Source: Podarcis raffonei (taxonomy: Eukaryota > Chordata > Lepidosauria > Squamata > Lacertidae). Taken from it: a DNA stretch of 64,000 nucleotides. A model generated the notes under the pieces. It searched no databases and was not told the DNA's origin. It saw nothing but the letters and a program-made list of their open reading frames with translations. The DNA is taken from positions 46,378,001 to 46,442,000 of the forward strand of contig NC_070614.1 of the NCBI RefSeq assembly GCF_027172205.1, in the 5' to 3' direction. Shown here one piece after another: positions 34,233-45,240 of this stretch. How positions within the stretch are numbered: the first letter of the stretch is position 1; each line of letters starts with the position of its first letter. Both the position numbers and the translations under genes were made by a program.

Positions 34233-35730
34233 TCATCATTCATTTGTAGGGAAGGTTTTCTAGAAAAGAAAAGAAATCCAATTGGTAATGGAAAACTCAA
34301 GATGTCTCCAGTCATTGTTATAATGTCTAAAGGCAGCATTGATAGCAATCTGTAGGAAATGCTGAAATATGAGCAACCAAGAATAAAGCAATTTGGAAAA
34401 TGAAACAATGGGAGGAATTAATCAGTGTATGTTAAGTTAAACATTTATATCTTTCTCAAATAGTCAACACATTGACCTTCAATCTTTACAGATCCAGGAT
34501 CTGCTTTTAAGGCAAATATACATTTATGGACCTATTTCTTAATATTTGCCATATATTTTCTCCTGTTGCAATCCACCTTGGAACAGGTCATGATCTATTA
34601 GTGGGTACTGACCCACTAGCTGAAGATTGGTTGATTATTTAATTTATTCTCCACTTAATATATTAAAAATATCTCTAAGCAGTGTACAAAAATCTCAAGC
34701 AACCACAGACAACTTAAACAAAATATTACAAAAATATACAGTTGCATATAAAAATGTTACATTAATACAACTCTCAGCCCCCAGGTTTTCACCCAGGGTC
34801 GAAACAAACTCTCACCTCACCCACAAAAGTTCTACAATGATAACAGTTCCAGGTCTCTCACTCTAGACTTGTTTCTTATAGGCAGGCCCAAGGTAGATGG
34901 TTCTTCCTCAAGCTGCCCACAGCAGTGTCCCATTCAGGCCAGTGGAACACACAGAAAGAAGGAAAGAGCGGCGAGAGGAAAATTTGTGGGGACTGGGGTG
35001 GGGAAAAGAAGGAGAGATAAATCTTTCAAGCTGCTTCTCGTGCCTGTATAAATAATGATCATCTTTCTTGGTTCAATAAGAATGACATCATCATGCTTGC
35101 CAAAGTTTTTCCTCCTTTGCTCTTGTAACTATTCCCATTGAGGTTAATTGGTGAATACCATAACTAAATTCACTAGAGAATTCACTTTGTGTACGGGGAT
35201 GTGGGAGGCAGGGACTGTTTTACTTCAAAGCTGGGATTCATTTAGTTTATTTTACCCCTATTCATGAATCACTGCCTATAAAATATCTAGAATATATTTT
35301 ATAATAAAAGCACTGATGATAAAACAATTACAACAGTTTTGTATGTAAAACATTTTTTTAAATGCCATATATAGAGACAATTTCAAATTCAATGTAGATA
35401 CAGCCAGGGATGATAAAAATCTCCACTTAAATGCCTTGAAAAAGAAGGTCATCAGTTGGTGCTTTGAAAACAACACAGGTGGTCTCTGTCAGGCATGAAA
35501 TGGGAGAGAGGAGTGCCACCACACTAAAGACCTAATTTCTACATCACACGGAACTGACATCTTGTTAGGGTGGTATCAGTTGGCTATCTAAGGAATGCAA
35601 AATTTTTGTTGGGATGCTTTGTTAATTTTGTTTGATTTGGCCAATGGACCAATGGACAGTGCTGGCCCTACCATTGGCTAGAATGAGAGGGCCACTTCAT
35701 GCAAGGATGGTGAGCAGCAGGGAGCAATGA

Positions 35731-36232
35731 TGTCAGAGACCAGGCTGAGGAATACTGCTCTGATGAGGAATGGTGGGAGCCGCCCCCTGCTCCTGACCAG
35801 GACTGTGCAGCTGCCCAGGAGCAGTGGAGCAGTATAGATTTGAAGCAGTGGTTTGCAGAGGGGCATAGTTCTGAAGACAAAAGTTGGGACGAACTGGGGG
35901 TGGTGGTGGTGGTGAACAGCTAGGAGAAGAAGAACTGGGAGAGAGAGAGAGTTATCTGACTCTCTCGCTTGAAAGCCCACATCCGCCCAGCCCCAGATCA
36001 CAGTGAGCAGATAAGGTGGCAGCCCAGAAAGCGAAGCAGTTGCAAGGCGCGGAAGTGACTAGAGAGGAAGTGGGTGGAAACCTTAATTGGAAACACCATC
36101 ATTCTGAGAATGGCTGCTTTGTTCTTTTGCTGTGATCATTCAAGACTCTTTAAATGGTACGCAACTCTTTTTGCTTTGTTCTGCTTATCTCCAGCCAAAG
36201 CGGGGAGGAAGCCGAGTCCCCAAAGCCTGACA
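35731..36232 (+). mobile_element. Solo LTR-like fossil (copy B)
   Basis: Counterpart of 21412-21913, with the same TGTCAG and CTGACA ends and no coding region. Confidence 0.55.
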
Positions 36233-36756
36233 AATGGTGAGGTGTTGAAGGACTAAACTTTGTGTGCCACATGGTCTTTCCTTTAACCTCCTAAACTAGC
36301 ACAGTGCCCTCAGGTGACTGAACAGACATTTCTAACAAATGCTCCATTCATAACAATTGAACAAATAGTCAGCCTTGTTTTCTATGTTGTCCTTCAACTT
36401 AGGGAAGGTGTTTTTCAGCAAATACTGTATCGTGTTTCTCTTCTAGCTCCCAACATCATGTCTCATGCTGGTCCACAGGGTCTTCCAACCTTCTAGAGCA
36501 GACTTGAAGGGAAGTATGGGACAATGTAGAGAGAAGGAAAGAACAGGAATTACCTTCTCCTCCCCTTTGATGAAATATTCCTCAAAATCAATAAGCCTTC
36601 TGCAAGCAAAGACGCATCAGTATGTTTGTGGAACTCAAGTGACCATTCAAGTATCACTTTTCCCACACAGCATCAAACCCCAAAAAGTGTCCACTGTCTC
36701 ACGCCTATGAATTATGTATGCACATATGTAACTATGTATGTATGCATTTTCTGTCT

Positions 36757-36951
36757 TTCTTTATGGAGCTCAAGGCGATATATGTTGATTCTCCTCCACA
36801 CTTTATCCTCGCAAGAAGTCTGTGAAGTAGGTAAGGCTAAGAAAGATTGACTGGCCTAAGGGTCACACAGGGATCTTACAAGTTGAGTGCAGATTTAAGC
36901 CTGAGCTATCCAGTCCCAGTCCAATACTCTTAACTACTAAACCACACTCCT
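36757..36951 (-). mobile_element. CORE/MIR-like SINE (copy B)
   Basis: Counterpart of 22438-22632. Confidence 0.65.
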
Positions 36952-37090
36952 TACAAACTTCATACCATAACTTCCTGAATTCCTGTTTTGGAATGTAGGC
37001 TAGTGGGGAGTTCTGTGTCCAGATTATCTGTATTTGCTCTTTTCTTGAAAATGTCTCACATTTCCTGAATACAGTGTTGGTGAATCAGTG

Positions 37091-37140
37091 CTCTCTCGCT
37101 CTCTCTCTCTCTCTCACTCACTCACTCACACACACACACA
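37091..37140 (+). repeat. (CT)n(CACT)n(CA)n microsatellite (copy B)
   Basis: Shorter and more interrupted than the array at 22772-22847. Confidence 0.95.
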
Positions 37141-37846
37141 TTTCCCACATACATGTTGGTGGCAAGGAAAAAAATATGGTATTAAAAGGAGAATTCCTTC
37201 AATGCCAATATCCAGATTTGGGGCAAGTACTCTTTGGTGAGAGAACCGCAGCAGAGATTTAAAATTGCAAACTGTGCAGCAAAGTAAAGAGTGGAAATAT
37301 AGGCCATTAGACCTTTAAAATATGCCCTTGTGAGTTCCTTCCAAAATTTCCCTCTTCCATTATGATAGAAAAAGACCCTGCGTCTGGTAAGTTAAAGAAA
37401 TTGTTTACTTACAAACTTTCCAAAGGTCAGGTTCATGTGCTTTTCCATACAGCATTAAAAAAAAATGTAGCACAGGCAGTAAAACTTGGCTTAGTTACAG
37501 TGGTGAAGTTTCTTAAATAATTGGTATAGGAACACAAGAATGTCTCGTAAGAGCCACACAGTCTGAACTTGGAGAAACTAGTTCAGACCTCTTTCACCAC
37601 TGAACTTCTCTGGTTGACTGAAGTACAACAGTAGGCCTGTGTGAGGTGGAGGGAACTAAGACTGGCAGGACAGCTTACACCATGGCATTAACCCCTTCAT
37701 GCATTAATTTAACTTAAGCATATTGCTTATATGAAGCTGGTTATCCCACAATATATTACCAGAATATAAATGACATTGAGTTCCTAGAAGTTGACAAAAG
37801 AAAGTTAGTTTCTAAGTACAGCTTCAGCAACCATATGTATCAATAC

Positions 37847-38824
37847 TTACTGTTTAGTATTATTTTTTTGCTCTGATATACCTGAATCACCCTTCCAAAA
37901 TGAAACAAGCTGTCTAATTGTTGCTCTCAGAGCATCTTGAACCTGTTTATTCCTCAGGCAGTATATGAATGGGATCAGAAGAGGAGAGACAACAGTGTTT
38001 AGAACAGCCACCCCTTTCCTGAAGCCTAACTCACTGGTCCCTCTTGGTTTTATGTACAAGAAAATGCAACTGCCATAAGTGATGGAGACCACAGTAAAGT
38101 GAGAAGCACAAGTGGAGAAAGCCTTTTGCCTCCCTGTGGTTGACGGGATGCGCATGATGGTGCAGATAATATTGATGTAGGACACAATGTTTATGGCTAA
38201 GGGCCCAAGGAGAGAAAGAACAGCAATGAAGAAACTGAGGAGCTCCAGCAGACTTGTGTCGGCACATACAAGTTTCATCAGTGGTCCATTGTCACAGAAA
38301 AAATGGTTGATGGTGTTTGGGCCACAAAAGGGCATCCGGAATAATACAACTGCAGGAACGATGATCAGCAACAATGCCCCAGCCCAAGACCAGAGCACTA
38401 GCAATGAACAGATCCGATTGTTCATGATGGTAGAGTAGCGAAGAGGGTTGCAGATAGCCACATACCTGTCAATGGACATTGCTGCCAGCAGAAGGGACCC
38501 TGTGGTTCCCAGGACAAAGTACAGAAAGGACTGTGTGAAGCAACCAGCTAGAGAGATAGTCTTCTGGCCAATGGCTATGTTGGCCAAAGCTTTAGGAACA
38601 ATGGCACTGGTATACCCAATCTCCACAAATGCAACATGTCGTAGGAAGAAATACATTGGGGTGTAGAGCTGTTGATTTACCAGTGTTATTAGAATAATCA
38701 GTATGTTTCCCATTATTATCAAAAGGTATATCCCCATTAGCAGTAGGAAAAGGATAATTTCAAGTTCATGGTTGCCCGTCAAGCCCAAGAGTATTAATTC
38801 TCTCACCATGGTGTTGTTCCTCAT
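37847..38824 (-). CDS. Olfactory receptor, class II, family 6-like (copy B, gene 2)
   Basis: A 325-aa odorant receptor, duplicate of 23554-24531, open throughout from MRNNTMVREL. Motifs: MGN in TM1, [52 protein letters not shown] in TM7 (Asn of NPxxY replaced by Ile). Residue changes against copy A include T/I twice near the N-terminus and TM1, F/Y, F/S, E/G and F/S in TM3 (GTTEFL becomes GTTGSL), A/V, L/F and T/P in TM5. The GTTEF block before the DRY motif is kept in nearly all the other minus-strand and right-hand ORs here, so copy B is the unusual one and may be drifting. Confidence 0.95.
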   Translation of the reverse strand: MRNNTMVRELILLGLTGNHELEIILFLLLMGIYLLIIMGNILIILITLVNQQLYTPMYFFLRHVAFVEIGYTSAIVPKALANIAIGQKTISLAGCFTQSFLYFVLGTTGSLLLAAMSIDRYVAICNPLRYSTIMNNRICSLLVLWSWAGALLLIIVPAVVLFRMPFCGPNTINHFFCDNGPLMKLVCADTSLLELLSFFIAVLSLLGPLAINIVSYINIICTIMRIPSTTGRQKAFSTCASHFTVVSITYGSCIFLYIKPRGTSELGFRKGVAVLNTVVSPLLIPFIYCLRNKQVQDALRATIRQLVSFWKGDSGISEQKNNTKQ

Positions 38825-38837
38825 TTTAGGCACATCT

Positions 38838-39925
38838 CTGTAAGTAAAGGGACACCATTCATTTCAATACTGACCATTTAAAATAAGGACAAGTTGTTCA
38901 GCTTTGATTCTTGCATTGCCACTAATATCATGAAGTATTGGATCATCTCAGGGGTTGCAGCAATGGACTTTGGGCTTTCAAATTTCAGCAGCACCCTGTG
39001 TGATGCTGAAATTTGGCACCCCACCACCTCTGGCCTTCATTATAAGTTATTGCTGTGGTGCCCTCTGTGCCATCCTCTCAGCTCAGCATCCAATGCGGAT
39101 GAACTGGCAGTGCTCCCCTGAATCCACCTCTGTTGGTTGTCAGCCACAGGCAAGCTGATGGCTGTTCTCTGTTGTGTCTTTCCCTCCACCCACCCCATAT
39201 CTGGTAGTCAATGATCTGCTGTCTCTGTCCAAAAGGACTCATAACTACCATGTAAACCAGCCTTCACCAATGTGGTGTCCTCCAGATTTTTTGGACTACA
39301 ACTCCCATTATATCCGGCAAGCGCATAAATGTACCATAAAGCCTTAATCAGTTTCTCTTCTCATTTATTCTTCCAGGTAAAGGTGCAGGTTGTTTTTGTT
39401 CTGTTTTGTATCATGCATTTATTTATATAACATATATTTCAGAACAGTCTCTCTCATATAGCATGTGACAGTCCTTCAAAGACTTTGCTCTCAGGCTATT
39501 TAGAATGGTATGGATTAGGGATGGGGAACCTGTGACTCTCTCGATAATGTTAAGACTCCCGCTCCAATCTTCCATGACTATTGGCCATGCTGGATGAGGC
39601 TGATGGCAGTTGGAGTGCAGCAACATCCGGAGAAAAACAGGTTTCCCTTACCTGGAATCCAAAGCAGAAGATTTTTATTGCACATGGGGGGGGGGTCCTG
39701 TAAATATTAAAAGTTGATGTTCCATCCCCAGCAGACCAATGAATTAGTGCAGGACCTTCTTGGTCACCATCCAAAGGCTCATCATAATCAATTCCATACA
39801 TGATCTAATCTAAATGATGTTGTAAATATGCACGCATGTACAATCAGTTCCCTTTTTAATTTTTTTGCAATACTTTGCAACACTTCTTGCACTGCCAAAA
39901 CATGAGGTTGTAGTGAAATACTCAC
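38838..39925 (-). other. Putative 5' UTR intron of the OR at 37847 (copy B)
   Basis: Delimited by an acceptor (AG 38839-38838) and a donor GT at 39925-39924 (GCTAATTG/GTGAGTA), both unchanged from copy A. Non-coding; contains the same dispersed repeat pieces. Confidence 0.45.
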
Positions 39926-40459
39926 CAATTAGCAGTAAAATCAAATTAGGGAGCAGAGACTGTGCTCTTATTTTCACAAATGCAAACCAAGTTGTTGGAA
40001 CCTGTAGGTTGTGATGGTGAAGAGTAAACCATCCGTTGTGATGGTGGCAATGTTCTCCTGATAACTAAGTAAATGGAGCTTAGGCTCCCACTCCCTGTTT
40101 CCACAACCCATTAACATGCCACATCCTTAACGCTTTGTGGAGGATTATTTGCTTTCTTTCTGCACAAACTAGTTACCTTAGTAATATTTTGCTGCAGGGG
40201 TGAAGACTGAAGCAATCTCTAGGTGCTGGTTCATTTTCCTAAACACATGATGCAAGAGGTATTCACTCTTTGCTTGTTAGGATACACAAGGGACATGCAT
40301 ATTGCTTCTCTAAAGAGCAACAGACTTTTTGTACGTTGTATGAAAATTGCTCAGGAGGGCTTCCCATAGGCACCTGGTTGGACTAGATGGGACTTTGGCC
40401 GAATCCATCACATGCTCTAATGTTCTGCAAATGACATGTAGTGTAATGGCTTGGGTCTC
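39926..40459 (-). promoter_or_regulatory. Candidate promoter and first exon region of the OR at 37847
   Basis: Counterpart of 25641-26168, nearly unchanged. See that entry for the shared segments. Confidence 0.4.
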
Positions 40460-40887
40460 TCCGACACACGCAAGACGACTCTGGCAGTTCATTATTTCGG
40501 ATTTATTAATCAAATAACAAACCCTGGGTCAGAGCTCAGCTAGGCTTCAGCATCATCCGATGGCACAGTTGCCGGAACTAAGCTCTGCCCCCTTTTCGCC
40601 CAACAGGAAAACCCCCACCTTCTCTTCCTTTCCTTTTCGCGCTTCTCGTAAAGTCTCGTGACCATAAGAGATTTTGGAGAGAGCATTGCTGGTGTTCTTG
40701 TGTCCAAGTCCATGTCTGAGCTGACAAGCTGCATTCTTTCACTCTGGCTCTCCCTTCCGTTATCTCTGTGCTCAAGATCAAGTTACTGCTGCTCTCTGCG
40801 GATTCTCCCCCCCCGTACATTCCATTCCTAGCTGCTCTCTCTCTGTTATCTTCCTCATTCCCTGTCAGCGAAGGAGCGTAGCTGACA
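40460..40887 (-). mobile_element. Possible solo LTR fossil, reverse (copy B)
   Basis: Counterpart of 26169-26600. The call rests on ends and composition only. Confidence 0.4.
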
Positions 40888-41268
40888 TGTAGGTTGCCTG
40901 CCTAAGCTTCACTTACCTATACTGAGCTTGTACAATATGACATGATTCCATGAATATTGTCATAACCAGGCCTTCTATGGCCCATTGCGTTCAGTTTTAT
41001 AATCCTCCTCCAGCCCAGAAGTAAAATAGACATTAACAAAAATAAAAATAAAAAAATAAGATGAATCTGTTAGAATTCCTGCTCCATGATTGCAGTCATG
41101 GGATTGTTGTCTTTCACATGACGTTATATGTTTTGACTTCACAGAGTGGGAAGTGACGGAGACAGGATGTTTGTGTTACTGTGTTCTATGAAGTGGGACT
41201 ATTGTCCTTTGTTCTTTTTTCTCTCACTTTGCTGTCTGATGCTAGAGAGAGAGAGGGAGCTATGTTGC

Positions 41269-43175
41269 AGTGCTCCGTGTGTGTTTATATGTAAATAAAG
41301 TAGATTAGCCAAAACGCTAAATTGCTGAGGTCTGTCACACGAAATGCGCAAACTCTGCGGATCCCTAAGTGTGCCGGTGTTGGTTGGCATCGGTCGCTGT
41401 GATGTTTGGGCTGAAGAAAGCTTATGAAGCTCCCGAATGATTGACCAGCAGGGAGGGAACATGCCAGTCGGGCATGTGTCTCTGCCAGGGTCCTACTCAA
41501 GTGTTGGCTGAACTCCTGACAGAATCTACCCCACACAGAGGGACAAATTTGGTGGTGGAGGATATGAATGTCACCAGTAGGTGTGAATGTCATGAGGAGA
41601 AGGGCTTATGCTTTTGGGCACACTGAAATGGATTGGCTGTACCTGAATGTTCATTAAATAATGGCGGGGGTGGGGAAGCTGGTTATCCATAGGCAGGAAA
41701 GGACTGAATGGGCAATGAATGGAGAAGGAGAAACACAAGGGAATGTTTAGTGACTGAAGAGAAGGCTGGATTGGGAAGAAGTAGGGAACTAATGGAGCAA
41801 GAGACCAAGAAGAGAGGGAAATCTGAGGGAAGCTCACAGCACTTAATGTCTGTAGGCATTGTATGCTAAGGTATTTAGTTGTGAGAGGCAAGCATATCAG
41901 AGCTTCCTAAGGCCACTCAAAGTGAGTGAGGTTAACTGGGACACAATGCATTGTGCATAAAAAGCAAGGAATTCCACAAATTTACACATTTTCCTGTCTG
42001 AGAAAAGGAGAAGATGGGCCAACCAGATTCCACACACAGAACCTTATCAGATCTATTTCAACATTATATATGGGACAGCAACCTCCACTGTGTCCAAGTA
42101 CAGCCATCTAGGTTAGCAAATGAAGAGCAGGCTAACGTCTGGGACTCCGGGGGAATGATGGATGGACTACACAAGCACCCAGCATCTGGTACCTGAGGCA
42201 GATTCCTCACACTGTCTAGTAGTAGGGCCAGCTCTGAATGGTTTGAAATATCTTACTAGTTCTTTAGCTGCAAACTCCGGTTTAATAGATTTTGCTGGCT
42301 TTCGACATCATGCCTCAATGCTTCTCCTTTGGAGTCTAATTCTGATAAACTTCTGATTATTTTTCATGACTACATGGCTCACTTTTCCAGTTGACATTGC
42401 TGGAGTAAGATTTCAAAATCAATTCTGTACCTGTGGGAAATTATTTATTTGTTTGTCTTTAATATACAAAATCAAATATATATAATACCATAATAATGTA
42501 TTTTGTTACATAGAATCAAAAGACAGAAAAAGAATTTTAGTTTATTATTTACTTATCATTTGCTATTTAAAGCCTTATCCTAATTCTGGCTGCATAAAGT
42601 TCCTTACAAAATATACAGGTCAATGTTATCTTGCAGTTTGTTCCACCCATAGTTAACAAAAAGGGTTCAATTTTTCAATAAATTGATTACTGTGTTGTCT
42701 TCTTCCTCACATGTTAACCAGATCTGTCAATTTAACCATATGAACATCCTCTCATAACAGCATTAATCTATCAGCCAGTGTCAGAAAACAAAGATTATTC
42801 TCACTGCAGCTGATTATTGTACAGGCAGCTTCTTGTAAATGAATGGCCATCTCTCAATGCAGTAAAATAAGTCAATAATAAACATAACCAAAAGGGATTA
42901 GTTGGCAAAACATAGTCTCTCATTTCATTTATTACATGAATTATCACCTTCCAAAAAGAATGTATGTTTTGCATTTGCAAAAAATTATATTGAATTTCAT
43001 CTGATTTTTCTTATTTGATTTTTCTAAACAAAGGTATATATTTTATTCATGTATGGTACTAGAATATAACTGGCATTCAGATATTGAAAGAAATCTAGTA
43101 TTCCGATTTCGAATGGGTGTCTCCATGATCAGTGCTTAATATTAATGTTTATTCTGGTGTCAATTGAACCCCAAA
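41269..43175. other. Unique right flank of the 9-kb duplication
   Basis: Present once. No gene is seen. 41280-41600 is GC-richer with GTAAATAAAG and may be an old repeat; 42400-43150 is very A/T-rich and is the 3' flank of the OR that ends at 43176. Confidence 0.4.
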
Positions 43176-44117
43176 TCAACTTGAGTCCTTCCTAATGGCA
43201 ACAAGCTGTCTACATGCTCCTCTCAAGGCATCTTGGACTTGTGTGTTCCTAAGGCAGTATATGAATGGGACAAGCAGAGGAGCCAGCACAGTGTTCAGAA
43301 GAGCCACCGCTTTGCTGTAGTCCGATTCACTGTCATGGTTGGGTTTTATGTACATGAAAATGCAACTGCTGTAAGTGATGGAGACCACCGTGATGTGAGA
43401 AGCGCAAGTGGAGAAAGCCTTCTGCCTCCCTGAAGTGGATCGGATGCGCATGATGGTAGAGATAATGTGGACATAAGACACAGTATTTACAGACAAGGTC
43501 CCAAGGAGGGAGAGGGTAGCAGTGATGAAATTGAGGAGATTCAGCAGACTGGTGTCAGTGCATGCAAGTTTGACCAATGGCCCATTGTCACAGAAAAAAT
43601 GGTTGATGACGTTTGGGCCACAAAAGGGCATCCGGAATAATACAACTGCAGGGACGATGATCAGCAACAATGCCCCAGCCCAACACCAGAGCACCAGCAA
43701 TGAGCAGACCCGATTGTTCATGACGGTTGAGTAGCGAAGAGGGTTGCAGATGGCAACATACCTGTCAATGGACATTGCCGCCAGCAAGAGGAACTCTGTA
43801 GTTCCCAGGACAAAGTGCACAAAGGACTGTGTGAAGCAACCAGCTAGAGAGATAGTCTTCTGGCCAGTAGCCATGTTGTCCAGTGTTTTAGGAACAATGG
43901 CACTGGTATACCCAATCTCCACAAATGCAATGTGTCGTAGGAAGAAATACATTGGGGTGTAGAGCTGTTGATTCACCAGTGTTATTACAATAATCAGTAT
44001 GTTTCCCATTATCGTCAAAAGGTATACCCCAATTAGCAAGATGAAAAGTATAATTTTAAGTTGATGGTTGTCCGTCAAACCCAACAGTATAAACTCTCTC
44101 ACCATAGAGTTGTTCAT
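43176..44117 (-). CDS. Olfactory receptor, class II, family 6-like (older relative of duplicated gene 2)
   Basis: A 313-aa odorant receptor from MNNSMVREFI; the preceding in-frame codons are GTG CCA ACA ACG, so this is the first ATG. The acceptor CCCATTCATTTTAG (AG at 44135-44134) lies 16 bases upstream. Seen: NNS glycosylation site, MGN in TM1, [66 protein letters not shown] in TM7 with Val for the NPxxY Asn. It resembles the ORs at 23554 and 37847 along its whole length and its 5' region matches theirs, so the three descend from one unit duplicated more than once. Confidence 0.95.
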   Translation of the reverse strand: MNNSMVREFILLGLTDNHQLKIILFILLIGVYLLTIMGNILIIVITLVNQQLYTPMYFFLRHIAFVEIGYTSAIVPKTLDNMATGQKTISLAGCFTQSFVHFVLGTTEFLLLAAMSIDRYVAICNPLRYSTVMNNRVCSLLVLWCWAGALLLIIVPAVVLFRMPFCGPNVINHFFCDNGPLVKLACTDTSLLNLLNFITATLSLLGTLSVNTVSYVHIISTIMRIRSTSGRQKAFSTCASHITVVSITYSSCIFMYIKPNHDSESDYSKAVALLNTVLAPLLVPFIYCLRNTQVQDALRGACRQLVAIRKDSS

Positions 44118-44133
44118 CGTTGTTGGCACTTCC

Positions 44134-44147
44134 CTAAAATGAATGGG
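44134..44147 (-). promoter_or_regulatory. 3' splice acceptor before the OR coding exon
   Basis: Minus strand CCCATTCATTTTAG then GGAAGTGCCAACAACG and the ATG. Confidence 0.65.
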
Positions 44148-44656
44148 AAATCAAACCTTAGAGCTGTGTTAGCCTTTAAAAATTCAATTTTAACTCTCTG
44201 CAATTGCCTGAGTGTGACTGTTACTGATATCATGAAGAATTGGATCAGACCAGTAGATCTGTTTCAGTCCTTTAGAGACCCTACTCCCAGACTATTTAGA
44301 TCAGAGATGGCCTTCCAAATATTATTGGACTTAAACCCCCATCAGCCCTGGGTTGGAGTCCAGTGACATGTGAATAATCACGCTTACCATCCCTGGAACA
44401 GAACCAAAGCAACATATTTTCATTGAACTTGGATGGGTGGGTGGGACATGGGGATTGTCTGCAGTGATATTTCCACCAAAGCAGGCCCTTGCCAATTCCC
44501 ATCCAAATGCTCTTCAAAGACATCTCCATATATGATGCATCACAATAACAATAACCATAGCTAAATCTAAATGATTCTGTGAATAAGCATCTCATATGCA
44601 AAATCATTTTATTTTACAAAAGCAAATACTTTGTATCACCAAAGGCTGTAGCAAAG

Positions 44657-44671
44657 TACTCACCTCTTAAC
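44657..44671 (-). promoter_or_regulatory. Candidate 5' splice donor of a non-coding OR exon
   Basis: Minus strand TTAAGAG/GTGAGTACT, aligned with the donors at 25626 and 39919. With the acceptor at 44134 it gives an intron of about 530 bases, half the length in copies A and B, which carry extra repeat pieces. Confidence 0.6.
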
Positions 44672-45240
44672 ATCAACTTAGAAAAGGGGGTGGTGTTATC
44701 ATTTGTATAGATGCAAAGTTGGTTGCTAGAACTTTCAGGCCATGGTGATGATGCTGACATTCTTCCACTAACCAGGGAGATTGAACAATTGTAAAGATTT
44801 CACTCCTTAAGCCTATTTTTCTGTGTGGCCTCTGAACATGCAACGTCCTTAACACTTTGCCAAAGAGTCTTTGCTGTCTTGGCTCACAGACTAGTGACCT
44901 CGGCGATATTTTGCTACACACATTTCTCCTTCTCTTTGCCCCAGGAGTGAACACCAAAGCAACCTGGCTCATGTCCTTAAGTGCTAGTTTGTGTCCCTAA
45001 GCATATCTCACAAGAGATATTCAGCCTTTGCTCGCTAACAATACACAGTAGACATGAATGCTGCTTCTCTAAGGTGCAACAAACTTATTGTGCGTCATAT
45101 GAAATAGGCTCAGGCTGAAACCAATTTTGTGTGTGGGCTTCACATAGGAACCTGGTTGGCTGTTGTGGGAACAAGATACTGGGCCACAGGGGACTTTGGC
45201 CTAATCCGGCATTGTTCTTCATAGAACTGTCATATTTTGG
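44672..45240 (-). promoter_or_regulatory. Candidate promoter and first exon region of the OR at 43176
   Basis: Aligns with 25641-26168: the complements of GATATTCAGCCTTTGCTCGCTAAC, GCTGCTTCTCTAAGGTGC and CAACTTATTGTGCG are recognisable in order. The right end (GGAACCTGGTTGGCTGTTGTGGG) is a dispersed repeat. Promoter function is inferred. Confidence 0.4.

Larger units (their letters stand above)
34233..37846. other. Intergenic between the two ORs of copy B
   Basis: No gene seen. Mirrors 19893-23553: LTR-like fossil at 35731-36232, reverse CORE-like SINE at 36757-36951, microsatellite at 37091-37140. About 1.4 kb (35061-36468) shows no difference from copy A by eye. Confidence 0.55.
32325..41268 (+). 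repeat. 9-kb direct repeat, copy B (two OR genes)
   Basis: Same content and order as 17990-26982, from CAAAGCCTAGAGTGAATTG to GAGCTATGTTGC. Small indels separate the copies (for example a short deletion near 34850, the shorter microsatellite at 37091 and a shortened CTCTCT run near 40835). The left edge is the poly(A) end of the L1; the right edge joins unique sequence. Confidence 0.95.
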
